Part shown: positions 49,850 to 58,959 of the stretch, one piece after another
Layout of the letters: every line of letters starts with the position of its first letter
Numbering within the stretch: the first letter of the stretch is position 1
NCBI RefSeq assembly: GCF_001510665.1
Contig: NZ_LMTI01000001.1
Span: forward strand, 623,402-687,401
Source: Bacillus sp. FJAT-27445
GTDB taxonomy: Bacteria > Bacillota > Bacilli > Bacillales > Cytobacillaceae
Direction of reading: 5' to 3'
DNA length: 64,000 nucleotides
The notes under the pieces: generated by a model
Databases searched by the model: none
Told to the model about the DNA's origin: nothing
Seen by the model: only the letters and a program-made list of their open reading frames with translations
Program-made: the position numbers and the translations under genes

Positions 49850-52129
49850 ATGGCTGAATACCATATATCGGCAAGGGCTCTGGCAGAATACGTTTATAGA
49901 AGCGGAAATATTGAATCCGGGGTGAGGACAGCAGCTGTAATGGCCGAGGGAACTCGAGCCCACCAGGTTGTTCAGGGAGGCTACAAAGAAGGTGACCGAA
50001 AGGAAGTGCCAATGCGAATATCGATCAATTTTGAAGGCATCGATTATAGTATTGATGGTCGCTGTGACGGCTTACTGTCTGAAAATGGGCATTTCGTTAT
50101 CGACGAAATAAAGTCAACTTCCTCCAGCCTTGAATGGATTGAAGCGGATTCGTATCCTGTCCACTGGGCCCAGGCAAAATGTTATGCCTATACACTAGCA
50201 ACCGAAAACAAGCTTGATTCCGTCGTCGTCAGATTAACGTATGTACAAAGGGATACCTATGAACGAAAGTATTTTAACAAGGTTTTTACCACAGGAGAAT
50301 TACAGGACTTTCTTTTCGGATTGCTTCAGGTTTTCACCCCTTTTGCCAAGATGCGCCTTGCCCATCAGGAGCTAAGGACTGAATCAGCAAAAAGCCTCAC
50401 TTTTCCATTCTCCAGGTACAGGGCAGGGCAAAAAGAGCTGGCGGGTTTCATTTACAGGCGGATTAAAGAGGGCGGCACGTTGTTCGCCAATGCTCCAACA
50501 GGTATCGGCAAAACGATATCCACGTTATTTCCTGCCGTTAAAGCGCTGGGAGAAGGACAAATCGAACATATTTTTTATATTACCGCAAGGACGACGACAC
50601 GTAAGGCGGCCGAGGACGCATTGGCCCTTATGGCTTCATACGGGCTTCACCTTACTTCAGTCACGTTGACAGCAAAGGATAAAATATGTTTTAGGGAGGA
50701 AGAGGGCTGTAAGGCTCTAGATTGCAAGTTTGCGGCCGGCTATTATGACCGGATTAATGAAGCTGTACTTGATATAGGTAAAAATGAAACATTGATCGAT
50801 AGGGAAGCGGTGGAGGAATATGCCAGGAAACACAGTGTTTGCCCGTTTGAATTCTCGCTGGACCTAGCGTATCTTGCAGATGTGGTAATATGCGATTATA
50901 ACTATATATATGATCCGCGTGTGTCTTTAAAAAGGCTTTTTGACGAAAAAAGGAAACGGACAGCCCTACTGGTGGATGAAGCCCATAACCTTCCTGACCG
51001 CGCCAGGGAAATGTACTCCGCCACACTCCAAAAGTCGCATTTCCTTTTCATAAAAAGAGCCTATAAATCAACCAATCCAGAATTATCAAAGGCCGCTTCA
51101 ACAGTAAACCAGCTGTTCATCGCGGTGAAGAAAAAGGCAGGCGTGGAAAAAGAATTCCTTCTTAAAGAGCTTCCTGAAGGGTTGGTAGAAGCGGTAAAGA
51201 ATTTTGTTGATAATGCCGAGCATCATCTTCTATCTATTCCCGCCCCGGAGGAAGAACTTCTTGAAGCCTATTTTAGCGCGCAGAATTTCCTTCGTGCTGA
51301 AGGAGTGGCGGATGAAAGGTTTACGGTATTTCTTCAGCAAGGGCAGGGGGAAGTATCCGTTAAACTCTTTTGCCTGGACCCATCCGAGCTGATCAAGAAA
51401 GCCGGTAGAGGATTCAGGGCGAAAATCTTTTTTTCGGCAACCCTTGTTCCTTCTGATTATTTTAAAGAGATGCTTGGGGCGGATGAAGAAGACCCATTCA
51501 TTTCGTTACGTTCACCTTTCGATGCAAGCCAGGTAGACGTATTTATCCAGCCATTGTCAACCAGATATAGGGACAGGGATGCCTCCTATAGCAGGATTGC
51601 CAACACAATCGGCATGCTGGTCGCCGAAAGGCCAGGCAATTATTTTTGTTTTTTCCCTTCCTATTTATTTATGGAAAAAGTATACGAGTGTTTTGAAGCA
51701 AGCGAAAACGTGGATACAATCATTCAAACCTCCCAAATGGCCGAGGAGGAGAGGGATGCTTTTCTTTCCCGCTTCAAGGCTGGCCGTTCAGGCAGCCTCG
51801 TTGGATTTGCTGTTCTCGGAGGGATTTTTTCCGAAGGCGTCGATTTGCCTGGCGACATGCTGAACGGCGTCATCATTGCAGGGGTCGGGCTGCCGCAGCT
51901 TTCGTTTGAACGCGACTTGTTAAAACAGTACTTTTTCTCAACGGATCGGCAAGGGTATGATTACGCTTATACCTATCCCGGAATGGTCAAGGTACTTCAG
52001 GCCGGCGGACGGCTTATCCGGTCAGAGGAGGACAGCGGAACCATCCTGCTGATCGACGATCGCTTTCTTAACCAAAAATACACGAGTCTATTTCCAGATG
52101 AATGGAAGTCATTTACCGTAATTCAGTAG
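49850..52129 (+). CDS. PD-(D/E)XK nuclease fused to XPD/DinG-like Fe-S helicase
   Basis: N-terminal nuclease-like module (about residues 1-175): YSIDGRCDGLL (Asp73) and FVIDEIKSTS (Glu86, Lys88). The superfamily-2 helicase follows: Walker A NAPTGIGKT (214-222), four cysteines C280, C287, C292 and C331 in the order of the XPD iron-sulphur cluster, VDEAHN (375-380) and the last motif QAGGRLIRSEED. This is a 5'-3' DNA helicase with predicted nuclease activity. Length 759 aa. Structure-specific DNA repair is the likely role. Its start ATG 49850 follows AAAGGGGGGAG. It is a single gene with a strong terminator. Confidence 0.9.
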   Translation: MAEYHISARALAEYVYRSGNIESGVRTAAVMAEGTRAHQVVQGGYKEGDRKEVPMRISINFEGIDYSIDGRCDGLLSENGHFVIDEIKSTSSSLEWIEADSYPVHWAQAKCYAYTLATENKLDSVVVRLTYVQRDTYERKYFNKVFTTGELQDFLFGLLQVFTPFAKMRLAHQELRTESAKSLTFPFSRYRAGQKELAGFIYRRIKEGGTLFANAPTGIGKTISTLFPAVKALGEGQIEHIFYITARTTTRKAAEDALALMASYGLHLTSVTLTAKDKICFREEEGCKALDCKFAAGYYDRINEAVLDIGKNETLIDREAVEEYARKHSVCPFEFSLDLAYLADVVICDYNYIYDPRVSLKRLFDEKRKRTALLVDEAHNLPDRAREMYSATLQKSHFLFIKRAYKSTNPELSKAASTVNQLFIAVKKKAGVEKEFLLKELPEGLVEAVKNFVDNAEHHLLSIPAPEEELLEAYFSAQNFLRAEGVADERFTVFLQQGQGEVSVKLFCLDPSELIKKAGRGFRAKIFFSATLVPSDYFKEMLGADEEDPFISLRSPFDASQVDVFIQPLSTRYRDRDASYSRIANTIGMLVAERPGNYFCFFPSYLFMEKVYECFEASENVDTIIQTSQMAEEERDAFLSRFKAGRSGSLVGFAVLGGIFSEGVDLPGDMLNGVIIAGVGLPQLSFERDLLKQYFFSTDRQGYDYAYTYPGMVKVLQAGGRLIRSEEDSGTILLIDDRFLNQKYTSLFPDEWKSFTVIQ

Positions 52130-52150
52130 TCCAAAGTGAAAAATAAAAAA

Positions 52151-52182
52151 CAGGCCGGCCCACGTGTTAGTGGGCCGGCCTG
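52151..52182. terminator. Bidirectional terminator
   Basis: CAGGCCGGCCCAC/GTGGGCCGGCCTG, perfect 13-bp GC-rich stem, loop GTGTTA. Confidence 0.9.
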
Positions 52183-52217
52183 CAAGAATTGTTTTGGCTT
52201 TTTTTCATGATGAAAAT

Positions 52218-52688
52218 TTATTTCCTTTTCACAAATCCTTCTTCGCCCATGTACTCTTCCACTTCGCTATATGTTCCGAAGCTTTCCTCCAAATTGGCAC
52301 CGTAATACACATTCCATAGTTCATCTTCATTTGCGACGGTAAGGACATGGTTTTTCTTGTTTACCCACAGTTCGGGTTCAGTTTCGCCGGCTTCCATGTC
52401 TTCTTCATTGCCTTCGGACAAAAGTGAAATTGACTTTTCAACCGCGCTTTTCAGTTCTTCCGCAGAAAAATCCCTTATGTTTACTAGGCCCTTTTCGTCT
52501 GTTTCATAGCCATCAAGGCCGGCGGCATACACAAATCCGTTTCCGTTTGGATGCAGGTGGTAGACGACATTTTTTTTATCCGATGTACTGCCTTCAAATT
52601 GGAAATTAACACGTCCGAGCGAAACATTCTTACGGGAAAGCTCCGGAAATGCCTCGATAATTGCGAGTTTTTCGTTAAAAGTTAGCAT
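52218..52688 (-). CDS. hypothetical protein, 156 aa
   Basis: I do not recognise the family. The first 110 residues look like one alpha/beta domain (LSRKNVSLGRVNFQFEG; VVYHLHPNGNGFVYAAGL; LKSAVEKSISLL), the last 45 like another (LWVNKKNHVLTVANEDELWN). Acidic overall. ATG 52688 has CTGGAGGC upstream. Monocistronic. Confidence 0.75.
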   Translation of the reverse strand: MLTFNEKLAIIEAFPELSRKNVSLGRVNFQFEGSTSDKKNVVYHLHPNGNGFVYAAGLDGYETDEKGLVNIRDFSAEELKSAVEKSISLLSEGNEEDMEAGETEPELWVNKKNHVLTVANEDELWNVYYGANLEESFGTYSEVEEYMGEEGFVKRK

Positions 52689-52866
52689 AATGCCTCCAGG
52701 TCAAGTTATTTCCTTTCAAGTATACCAAATCGACGGAATGAACAGCAAATAGCTTTTGGAATATTGGCTAGGATAAGAAGAGTGCACCTTCTTTCACAGT
52801 TACCCTGAATGGTTGCTCCAAAAGTAGGGTATAAGTGAAAAGAACGAAGGAATTGGAGGTTGGATT

Positions 52867-53718
52867 ATGGAAAATAAAGCTGAAAAAAGAATTATTCCAA
52901 TGACAAGCATCGACAGCGGCATTGGCCAACAAATCACGAGTGACTTATATTACTTCCCTTTCCAAATTGTAAATGTTGTTTTTATCGGGCAGCCAGGCGA
53001 GGGCAATGACTGGGTTTTGATTGATGCAGGAATGCCGCGGTCGGGGGATAATATCATCCTCGAAGCCGAGGAGCGATTCGGGAAAAACAACCCGCCAAAA
53101 GCACTTATATTGACTCATGGCCATTTTGACCACGTCGGAGGAATAACTGAACTTATCGAAAAGTGGAAAATGCCTGTCTATGCACACGAGCTTGAAATAC
53201 CATTTTTACGTGGAGAGCAGGATTACCCCCAACCTGATCCCACAGTCGAAGGTGGATTACTTGCAAAAATTTCTCCTTATTATCCGAATGAAGCCATCAC
53301 TCTTGATGGCCATGTTCAGCGTTTACCAGAGGATGGTACAGTTCCATTTTTGGAAGGGTGGAAGTGGATTCATACCCCGGGCCATACCCCGGGCCATGTC
53401 TCGCTTTTCCGCGCAGCTGATCGCGCCATTATTGTTGGGGATGCATTTGTAACGGTAAAGCAGGAGTCGCTTTATAAAGTGTTTACCCAGGAACAGGAAA
53501 TTAGCGGTCCGCCTCGTTACTTGACTCCAGATTGGGAATCGGCAAGGCAATCAGTTGAAAGACTGGCCGCCTTAAAACCGGGTGTCGCGATTACAGGCCA
53601 CGGGCGCCCAATGACAGGTGAAACCCTGTATGAAAATCTAACCCTGTTAGTCGAGAAATTTGATGAAATTGCTATCCCTGATCATGGAAGGTTTGTCGAC
53701 GGGGAAAAGAGCGAATAA
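52867..53718 (+). CDS. metallo-beta-lactamase fold hydrolase
   Basis: MBL-fold protein of 283 aa. The metal-binding THGHFDHVGG is at residues 82-91; further ligands are in HTPGHTPGHVSLF, VGDAFV (Asp) and TGHGRPMTG (His). The substrate is unknown; glyoxalase II- or lactonase-like activities are typical. ATG 52867 lies 8 nt after TTGGAGG. It ends at a terminator shared with the convergent dipeptidase gene. Confidence 0.9.
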   Translation: MENKAEKRIIPMTSIDSGIGQQITSDLYYFPFQIVNVVFIGQPGEGNDWVLIDAGMPRSGDNIILEAEERFGKNNPPKALILTHGHFDHVGGITELIEKWKMPVYAHELEIPFLRGEQDYPQPDPTVEGGLLAKISPYYPNEAITLDGHVQRLPEDGTVPFLEGWKWIHTPGHTPGHVSLFRAADRAIIVGDAFVTVKQESLYKVFTQEQEISGPPRYLTPDWESARQSVERLAALKPGVAITGHGRPMTGETLYENLTLLVEKFDEIAIPDHGRFVDGEKSE

Positions 53719-53724
53719 ATAATG

Positions 53725-53755
53725 AGGGCAGCCCCCAAACATTCGGGGCTGCCCT
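53725..53755. terminator. Bidirectional terminator
   Basis: AGGGCAGCCCC/GGGGCTGCCCT, perfect 11-bp stem between convergent genes. Confidence 0.9.
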
Positions 53756-53761
53756 TTACAT

Positions 53762-55135
53762 TTACATGTTATTGTCTAGTTTATAAAGGTACCGCGAAAT
53801 AACCTCAAGCCCCTTATCAAAATTCTCAAGATTAAAATGTTCATTTGGCGCATGGAAATTCTCATCCGATAGGCCAAACCCCATCATGACAATCGGCATT
53901 TTCAAGATTTCGCTGAATGATGCAACAACCGGGATTGACCCGCCTCCACGGATATAAGCTGTCGGAACTCCGTATACCTCTTCATATGCCATTCCTGCTG
54001 CCTGGATGGCCGGGTGATCAATTGGAGTAAGAAATGGTGCGCCTTTGTCAAATTGGGTAACCGTTACGGTCACACCCTTTGGCGCGGCTTTTTTCACATG
54101 CGCTTCCAGCAGGTCAGCGATTTCCTGGGGATCCTGGTCAGGAACCAGCCTGCATGTAATTTTAGCATGGGCTTCGGAAGGGATGACCGTTTTAAGGCCC
54201 TCACCCTGAAAGCCTCCGTAAATCCCGTTCACTTCGAGAGTTGGCCTTGCCCCAATCCTTTCGAGCGCGGTAAAACCTTCTTCACCAAAAAGTTCCGGAA
54301 CGCCAAGCTGGCTGACCAGAGCGTCTTCGCTTTGGCCAAGGCTTGCAAACTCAGCCCGTTCCTCAGTTGTTAGTTCCCTGACTTTATCATAAAATCCTTC
54401 CACCTGAATTGACCCATTTTCAGCTCGCATCGAAGCAAGGATTTCAACGATGGAATGGATTGGATTCTGCACGGCCCCACCGTATAGACCAGAGTGCAAA
54501 TCACTTGAAGCACCCTTAATATCAATCTGAATTCCTGTCATGCCACGCAGTCCGTAGACGATTGCCGGCTTGCCCCGCTCGAGCAGGGTCGTATCGGAAA
54601 TGACAAGCACATCTGCCGCAAGGAGATCCTTCTTTTCTTCCACAAAAGAAGGTAGGGTGGGGCTGCCGATTTCCTCCTCGCCCTCAATAAGGATTTTTAT
54701 ATTTACCGGAAGTACACCTTCTGTCTGCAAAATCGCCTCCACTGCTTTTAAATGCATGAAAACTTGGCCCTTGTCATCACTTGAACCGCGGGCATAGAGC
54801 TTGCCATCTCGGATAGTGGCCTCAAACGGCGGAGTTTCCCAAAGTTCAACGGGATCGACTGGCTGGACGTCATAATGACCATAAACAAGGACAGTTGGCT
54901 TTCCCGGAGCCTTCATCCATTCGCCATACACGATTGGATGGCCGTTTGCTGTATAAACATCCGCTTTTTCCAGGCCAATTTGCTTCAACATTTCAGCAGT
55001 CCAGTTTGCAGCCTTCATCATGTCCTCTTTGTAAGCTGGAATGGCAGATATACTAGGAATTGCTAGATATTCCTTCAATTCATTCAACTGTCTTTCCCTG
55101 TTATGTACAAAATAATCCTGAAGCTTTTGATTCAT
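53762..55135 (-). CDS. M20 family dipeptidase
   Basis: Zinc-dependent exopeptidase. Motifs: LVYGHYDVQPVD (His87, Asp89), ARGSSDDKG (bridging Asp near 120), LIEGEEEIGS (Glu general base and ligand, near 150), SDTTLLERGKPAI (Asp), and the last His in NFHAPNEHF near 433. Length 457 aa with an internal dimerisation domain. This is the dipeptidase/CNDP-like group, often annotated 'dipeptidase' in Bacilli. No signal peptide, so cytoplasmic. Monocistronic. Confidence 0.93.
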   Translation of the reverse strand: MNQKLQDYFVHNRERQLNELKEYLAIPSISAIPAYKEDMMKAANWTAEMLKQIGLEKADVYTANGHPIVYGEWMKAPGKPTVLVYGHYDVQPVDPVELWETPPFEATIRDGKLYARGSSDDKGQVFMHLKAVEAILQTEGVLPVNIKILIEGEEEIGSPTLPSFVEEKKDLLAADVLVISDTTLLERGKPAIVYGLRGMTGIQIDIKGASSDLHSGLYGGAVQNPIHSIVEILASMRAENGSIQVEGFYDKVRELTTEERAEFASLGQSEDALVSQLGVPELFGEEGFTALERIGARPTLEVNGIYGGFQGEGLKTVIPSEAHAKITCRLVPDQDPQEIADLLEAHVKKAAPKGVTVTVTQFDKGAPFLTPIDHPAIQAAGMAYEEVYGVPTAYIRGGGSIPVVASFSEILKMPIVMMGFGLSDENFHAPNEHFNLENFDKGLEVISRYLYKLDNNM

Positions 55136-55366
55136 TCCTTTTTGCCTCCTTAAAGTTCTTCCTGCATTATTTCTTTCCTCAAGATCAAAAATCCTTTATT
55201 TAAAAAATGGTCTCTTATTTATAGCCCCTCTATAACAATATCCAAAAATGGGTCTTTCAGCAAAAAAACAATTGAAACTTTTTGCTAATGGTGTAAAATT
55301 ACACTATAGGGATTAAATTACTGGAATTTGTCATAAAATTTCATCGTTAAAAAAGGAGGAGTCAGG

Positions 55367-58300
55367 ATGGAACCTCATTTCAGGAGTGAAGCTCGGCGGA
55401 TTTTCAGGCGGGAACTTTTTAATATGAAAGAAGAAGGCTATCTTAAGCCTGAGATTGTCGATGAAGTAGCAGATGCCCACTTCAAATACCACCAAGATCT
55501 TTTGGAAGAAGACAGGAGGAGGGAAGAAGCGCGGGCGAGCATAATCCATAAGCAAACGCCTGCTGTCGGCCAGCAGGCTGCCCCACAAGTATCACTGCCC
55601 GTACCTCGCCAACAGGTGCAAAGAAAGGAGAAAAAGATACTTACATCAGAACAAATCAGGGAACGGAACATCTCCTGGCTGTTGAATATCGGGGTTATTT
55701 TTCTTCTTGTAGGAGGCCTATTTGTCGCGACAAGCAATTGGGAATCAATGACCCAGGTTATGAAAAGCACCGCAATAGCCCTTGTTTCTCTACTCTTTTA
55801 TGGATTCGCTTATTTGTCCGCCAGGATCCTTAAGATCGAAAAGACGGCTTTCGCCTTCACTGTGCTTGGAAGTTTGTTTTTGCCGATATTCGTTCTATCG
55901 CTTGGCTGGTTTGGCCTGCTCGGACCCTATTTATCGGTTACAGGAGAGGGACGCTTTTTATTAGGCTTCCTGGGAAGTTTCGTTCCCGGCGCTGTGTATG
56001 CTGTTTTTGCAAAAAAGCTTACATCACGGCTTTTTGTCTGGTTTTCCTTTATTGCCTTTTCTATTGCAGCGGGATTTCTGCTGGCATCCTTCAGGCTTCC
56101 TGTCGATTATTTCTATCTAGGGATCATGGCTTACAATGCGGCGATTATTTTTCTGTTTTTCAAATTGCGGAACAGAGGAACGCTCGCATTGTATGCAAAA
56201 GAATTCCCTGTATTCATCCAGGCGAACCTGGTCGTATCTACACTTCTGATGCTGTTTTTCTTCGATAATGAGCTTATTTATAGTTTTAATCTCCTGCTTA
56301 CCGCAGCCATTTATCTTTCGATGATGTATGTTAGCGGCAGAAAGGAATACCATTTTATTTTCAGCGCGATGATTGTATATGGGGCTTATCAGTTGATTGA
56401 ACATACATACCTGAAAGGTGCGGATGCCATCTTTTATGCATCAATCGCATTTGCTTTTGTCTTCATCCCTAAAACATTGAAAGGGAACCTGTTGCTTGAA
56501 AGGGCCTTCCGGTATACAAGCGCCGCGGTCTCCTTGCTTGCATTCTTCTACATTTCCGTTGAAGGCATGTTGCTAAGGGCAGGAGAGCCGTCTTTTGTGC
56601 TAGCGCTTGCTTATGTGATAATCGCCGGAAACTTTCTGTATTTGGCGCATGCGGAGAAACAGCTGGCATTTCCTTATTTAAGCGCCGCATTTTTGGGAGC
56701 AGCATTCTTCGAGGCTTCCTCACTGTTTGGAAAATATATATATGATATGAACCTGCAGACAAGCATCTTTATCGCTGCTATGATACTTTTCATCTTGATT
56801 GGATGGGTTAAGGCGAAAAGGGTATTTGCTCCTCTCAGGCTGCCGGCACGGGATTTGGGCATAGTGGGAATGATACTCGCCATATTACTTTCCTATGGAT
56901 TGGGCGATTGGATAGAACTCGGAACGATGCTGATCCTGTTATCCGGATTCTCCATCATTGTCAGGATGAATGAAGAAAGGGCGGCAATCAAGTGGGTTTC
57001 CATTTGGGCTGTACCTGTATTCGCGGGGTTGGCGGTCCTGGTCTTTGGCCACGAGGCTATTTTGGAATTGCCAATATACCGATTTAATTTCGGGTATCCG
57101 ATATCCTTTGCTGCTGGCGCTGTCCTTCTTTTGGCCGCTTCGTTTGCTTGGAGGAAAAGGGGGGACGGGGAACTCGCGGCTTCCTTCTTCTATTCAGCCC
57201 AGCTATCCTATACTTTCGGGCTGATTTTATCGGTATTTCTTGAAATGGATTCAGTTGCAGTCCGCCCGATTCTAGTGCTTGGGGGATTGGGAATATATTA
57301 TCTTTTATACCGTTCTCATCGTATCCTGCCGGTTGCAGCACTTCTTAGCATCGTCACGTACGGTTTTTACCTCTCAGTGGTTGTGTCCGTTTATAAACAA
57401 GTACACTTCGGTGAGGGCGTAAGTTCCTTTATCGGCACGGGGGGAGCTGTTTTCGTTTTATTGCTTGCTTATGTTTTTCGGAAAAAGGATGTCCTTTTGT
57501 ATACTGGATATGCCTGGACTGGCCATATCATTTTGCCGGTTACCTTGCTGCTTGTTTGGTTCGCATTCCCGGGATGGGCTATCTATAGCTTAGCTGCCTC
57601 CGTTGTGGTTTACGGGATCAGCACCTATTTGGCTGCCCTGGAATGGAAGAATACACTCTTTTTATACGCGGCGTTTACTGCTGCATTTTTGACAATCAGC
57701 AAAGGTTTTGATATGGCTGTAACGGATTATAGTGGAAACTATGAATTTCCAGTTACGAGTCTTATTATCTTGGGAGTCTGGCTGCTGGTAAAATCAAATC
57801 TAAAAAAATGGACAGAGTATTATCTGGCAGCCTTTTCAATCTTCGGTATCGCTGCCATGGCGTTTACCTATCCATTCACTCTAATTCCCTATAGTATTAC
57901 CATGGTATATGGGGCGGGAATACTGCTGTTTTTGCATAGATTAAAATGGGATTTACTTGGCCTATTGCCGATCTTATTGATGTTTTTTGCCAGTATGGGA
58001 TATCTTTCGAATGCGGGTCTTGCGAATATCCGGGTTATCGGAGTCACGGCGGCGCTTGGCATGGCGCATGCTGCGATAGGCCTTTACGTTTATCCACATC
58101 TATATAAAGTGAACAGCCGGATATATGATTCACAAATCGACTGGTATGCATTGGGTGCATTCCTATATTTCGCATCGCTTTATTCCTATCCGGATCCATC
58201 TATCTGGATGAGTGCGCTTCCTGGCGTGCTAATTTCTATTACCATTTGGCTTCAAGGCCGCAGGGTCGATAAGAAGATCGGCTTCTTTATTCCCATTTTG

Positions 58301-58822
58301 GCGGGCATATATTTACTTGAGCCTTATTATTCGGTAATCGCGAGACTGGATATCCCGGCTCTTTTCGATAGGGAGGCCTTTGTCTTGCCGTTGATCGCCA
58401 TCATGGTCTTTATCCGGAAAGCAATAAAAGGCAGGTACCATGAAATCATCAGCAAGCTTCAATGGGCTGTCCTTATTATTACTGCTATTCTTCTAATCCA
58501 AGACGGGCTAGAAAGTAATACGGTTTACGATGCGTTGATTCTTGGGACACTTTCTCTCTTATCCATGCTTGCGGGAATGTTTTATCGGATGAAATCCTAT
58601 TTCTTTACGGGTGCGGCAGTCCTTCTATTAAATCTGTTGCTGCAAACCCGGCCTCTGTGGGGCAATCTCCCATGGTGGGGCTATCTGTTGGGGGCGGGGT
58701 CGCTGTTAATTGGGATTGCCAGCTATAATGAATGGAAAAAACAAAACGATGGCAAAGGCAGGGAATCGTTGGCAGCGCGCCTTAAGATTAAAATTGTCAC
58801 TTTACTTAAAGGATGGGATTAA
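55367..58822 (+). CDS. very large polytopic membrane protein, 1151 aa
   Basis: Residues 1-105 are soluble and charged, including a helix pair (FRRELFNMKEEGYLKPEIVD...) and a Gln/Pro-rich linker. From about 105 to the end some thirty hydrophobic helices follow without an extensive soluble domain. The segment NISWLLNIGVIFLLVGGLFV and the following WESMTQVMKSTAIALVSLLF resemble the N-terminal membrane repeats of DUF2157-type proteins. No transporter, enzyme or receptor motif is visible. The gene is intact and ends in a clear terminator. ATG 55367 has AAAGGAGG ahead. Confidence 0.75.
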   Translation: MEPHFRSEARRIFRRELFNMKEEGYLKPEIVDEVADAHFKYHQDLLEEDRRREEARASIIHKQTPAVGQQAAPQVSLPVPRQQVQRKEKKILTSEQIRERNISWLLNIGVIFLLVGGLFVATSNWESMTQVMKSTAIALVSLLFYGFAYLSARILKIEKTAFAFTVLGSLFLPIFVLSLGWFGLLGPYLSVTGEGRFLLGFLGSFVPGAVYAVFAKKLTSRLFVWFSFIAFSIAAGFLLASFRLPVDYFYLGIMAYNAAIIFLFFKLRNRGTLALYAKEFPVFIQANLVVSTLLMLFFFDNELIYSFNLLLTAAIYLSMMYVSGRKEYHFIFSAMIVYGAYQLIEHTYLKGADAIFYASIAFAFVFIPKTLKGNLLLERAFRYTSAAVSLLAFFYISVEGMLLRAGEPSFVLALAYVIIAGNFLYLAHAEKQLAFPYLSAAFLGAAFFEASSLFGKYIYDMNLQTSIFIAAMILFILIGWVKAKRVFAPLRLPARDLGIVGMILAILLSYGLGDWIELGTMLILLSGFSIIVRMNEERAAIKWVSIWAVPVFAGLAVLVFGHEAILELPIYRFNFGYPISFAAGAVLLLAASFAWRKRGDGELAASFFYSAQLSYTFGLILSVFLEMDSVAVRPILVLGGLGIYYLLYRSHRILPVAALLSIVTYGFYLSVVVSVYKQVHFGEGVSSFIGTGGAVFVLLLAYVFRKKDVLLYTGYAWTGHIILPVTLLLVWFAFPGWAIYSLAASVVVYGISTYLAALEWKNTLFLYAAFTAAFLTISKGFDMAVTDYSGNYEFPVTSLIILGVWLLVKSNLKKWTEYYLAAFSIFGIAAMAFTYPFTLIPYSITMVYGAGILLFLHRLKWDLLGLLPILLMFFASMGYLSNAGLANIRVIGVTAALGMAHAAIGLYVYPHLYKVNSRIYDSQIDWYALGAFLYFASLYSYPDPSIWMSALPGVLISITIWLQGRRVDKKIGFFIPILAGIYLLEPYYSVIARLDIPALFDREAFVLPLIAIMVFIRKAIKGRYHEIISKLQWAVLIITAILLIQDGLESNTVYDALILGTLSLLSMLAGMFYRMKSYFFTGAAVLLLNLLLQTRPLWGNLPWWGYLLGAGSLLIGIASYNEWKKQNDGKGRESLAARLKIKIVTLLKGWD

Positions 58823-58830
58823 AATACCAC

Positions 58831-58857
58831 GGGATGGCATTTTCGCCATCCCATTTT
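58831..58857 (+). terminator. Terminator
   Basis: GGGATGGC/GCCATCCC stem with a 6-nt loop, then ATTTTATTT. Confidence 0.8.
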
Positions 58858-58959
58858 ATTTCTGCCGTTTCGCCTCTGCCCATTGACCTATCCGGACATT
58901 GTCCCTTATGATTTAGTTTGGGATAATTTTCAAAACCACCCGAAAGGAAGTACATACAT

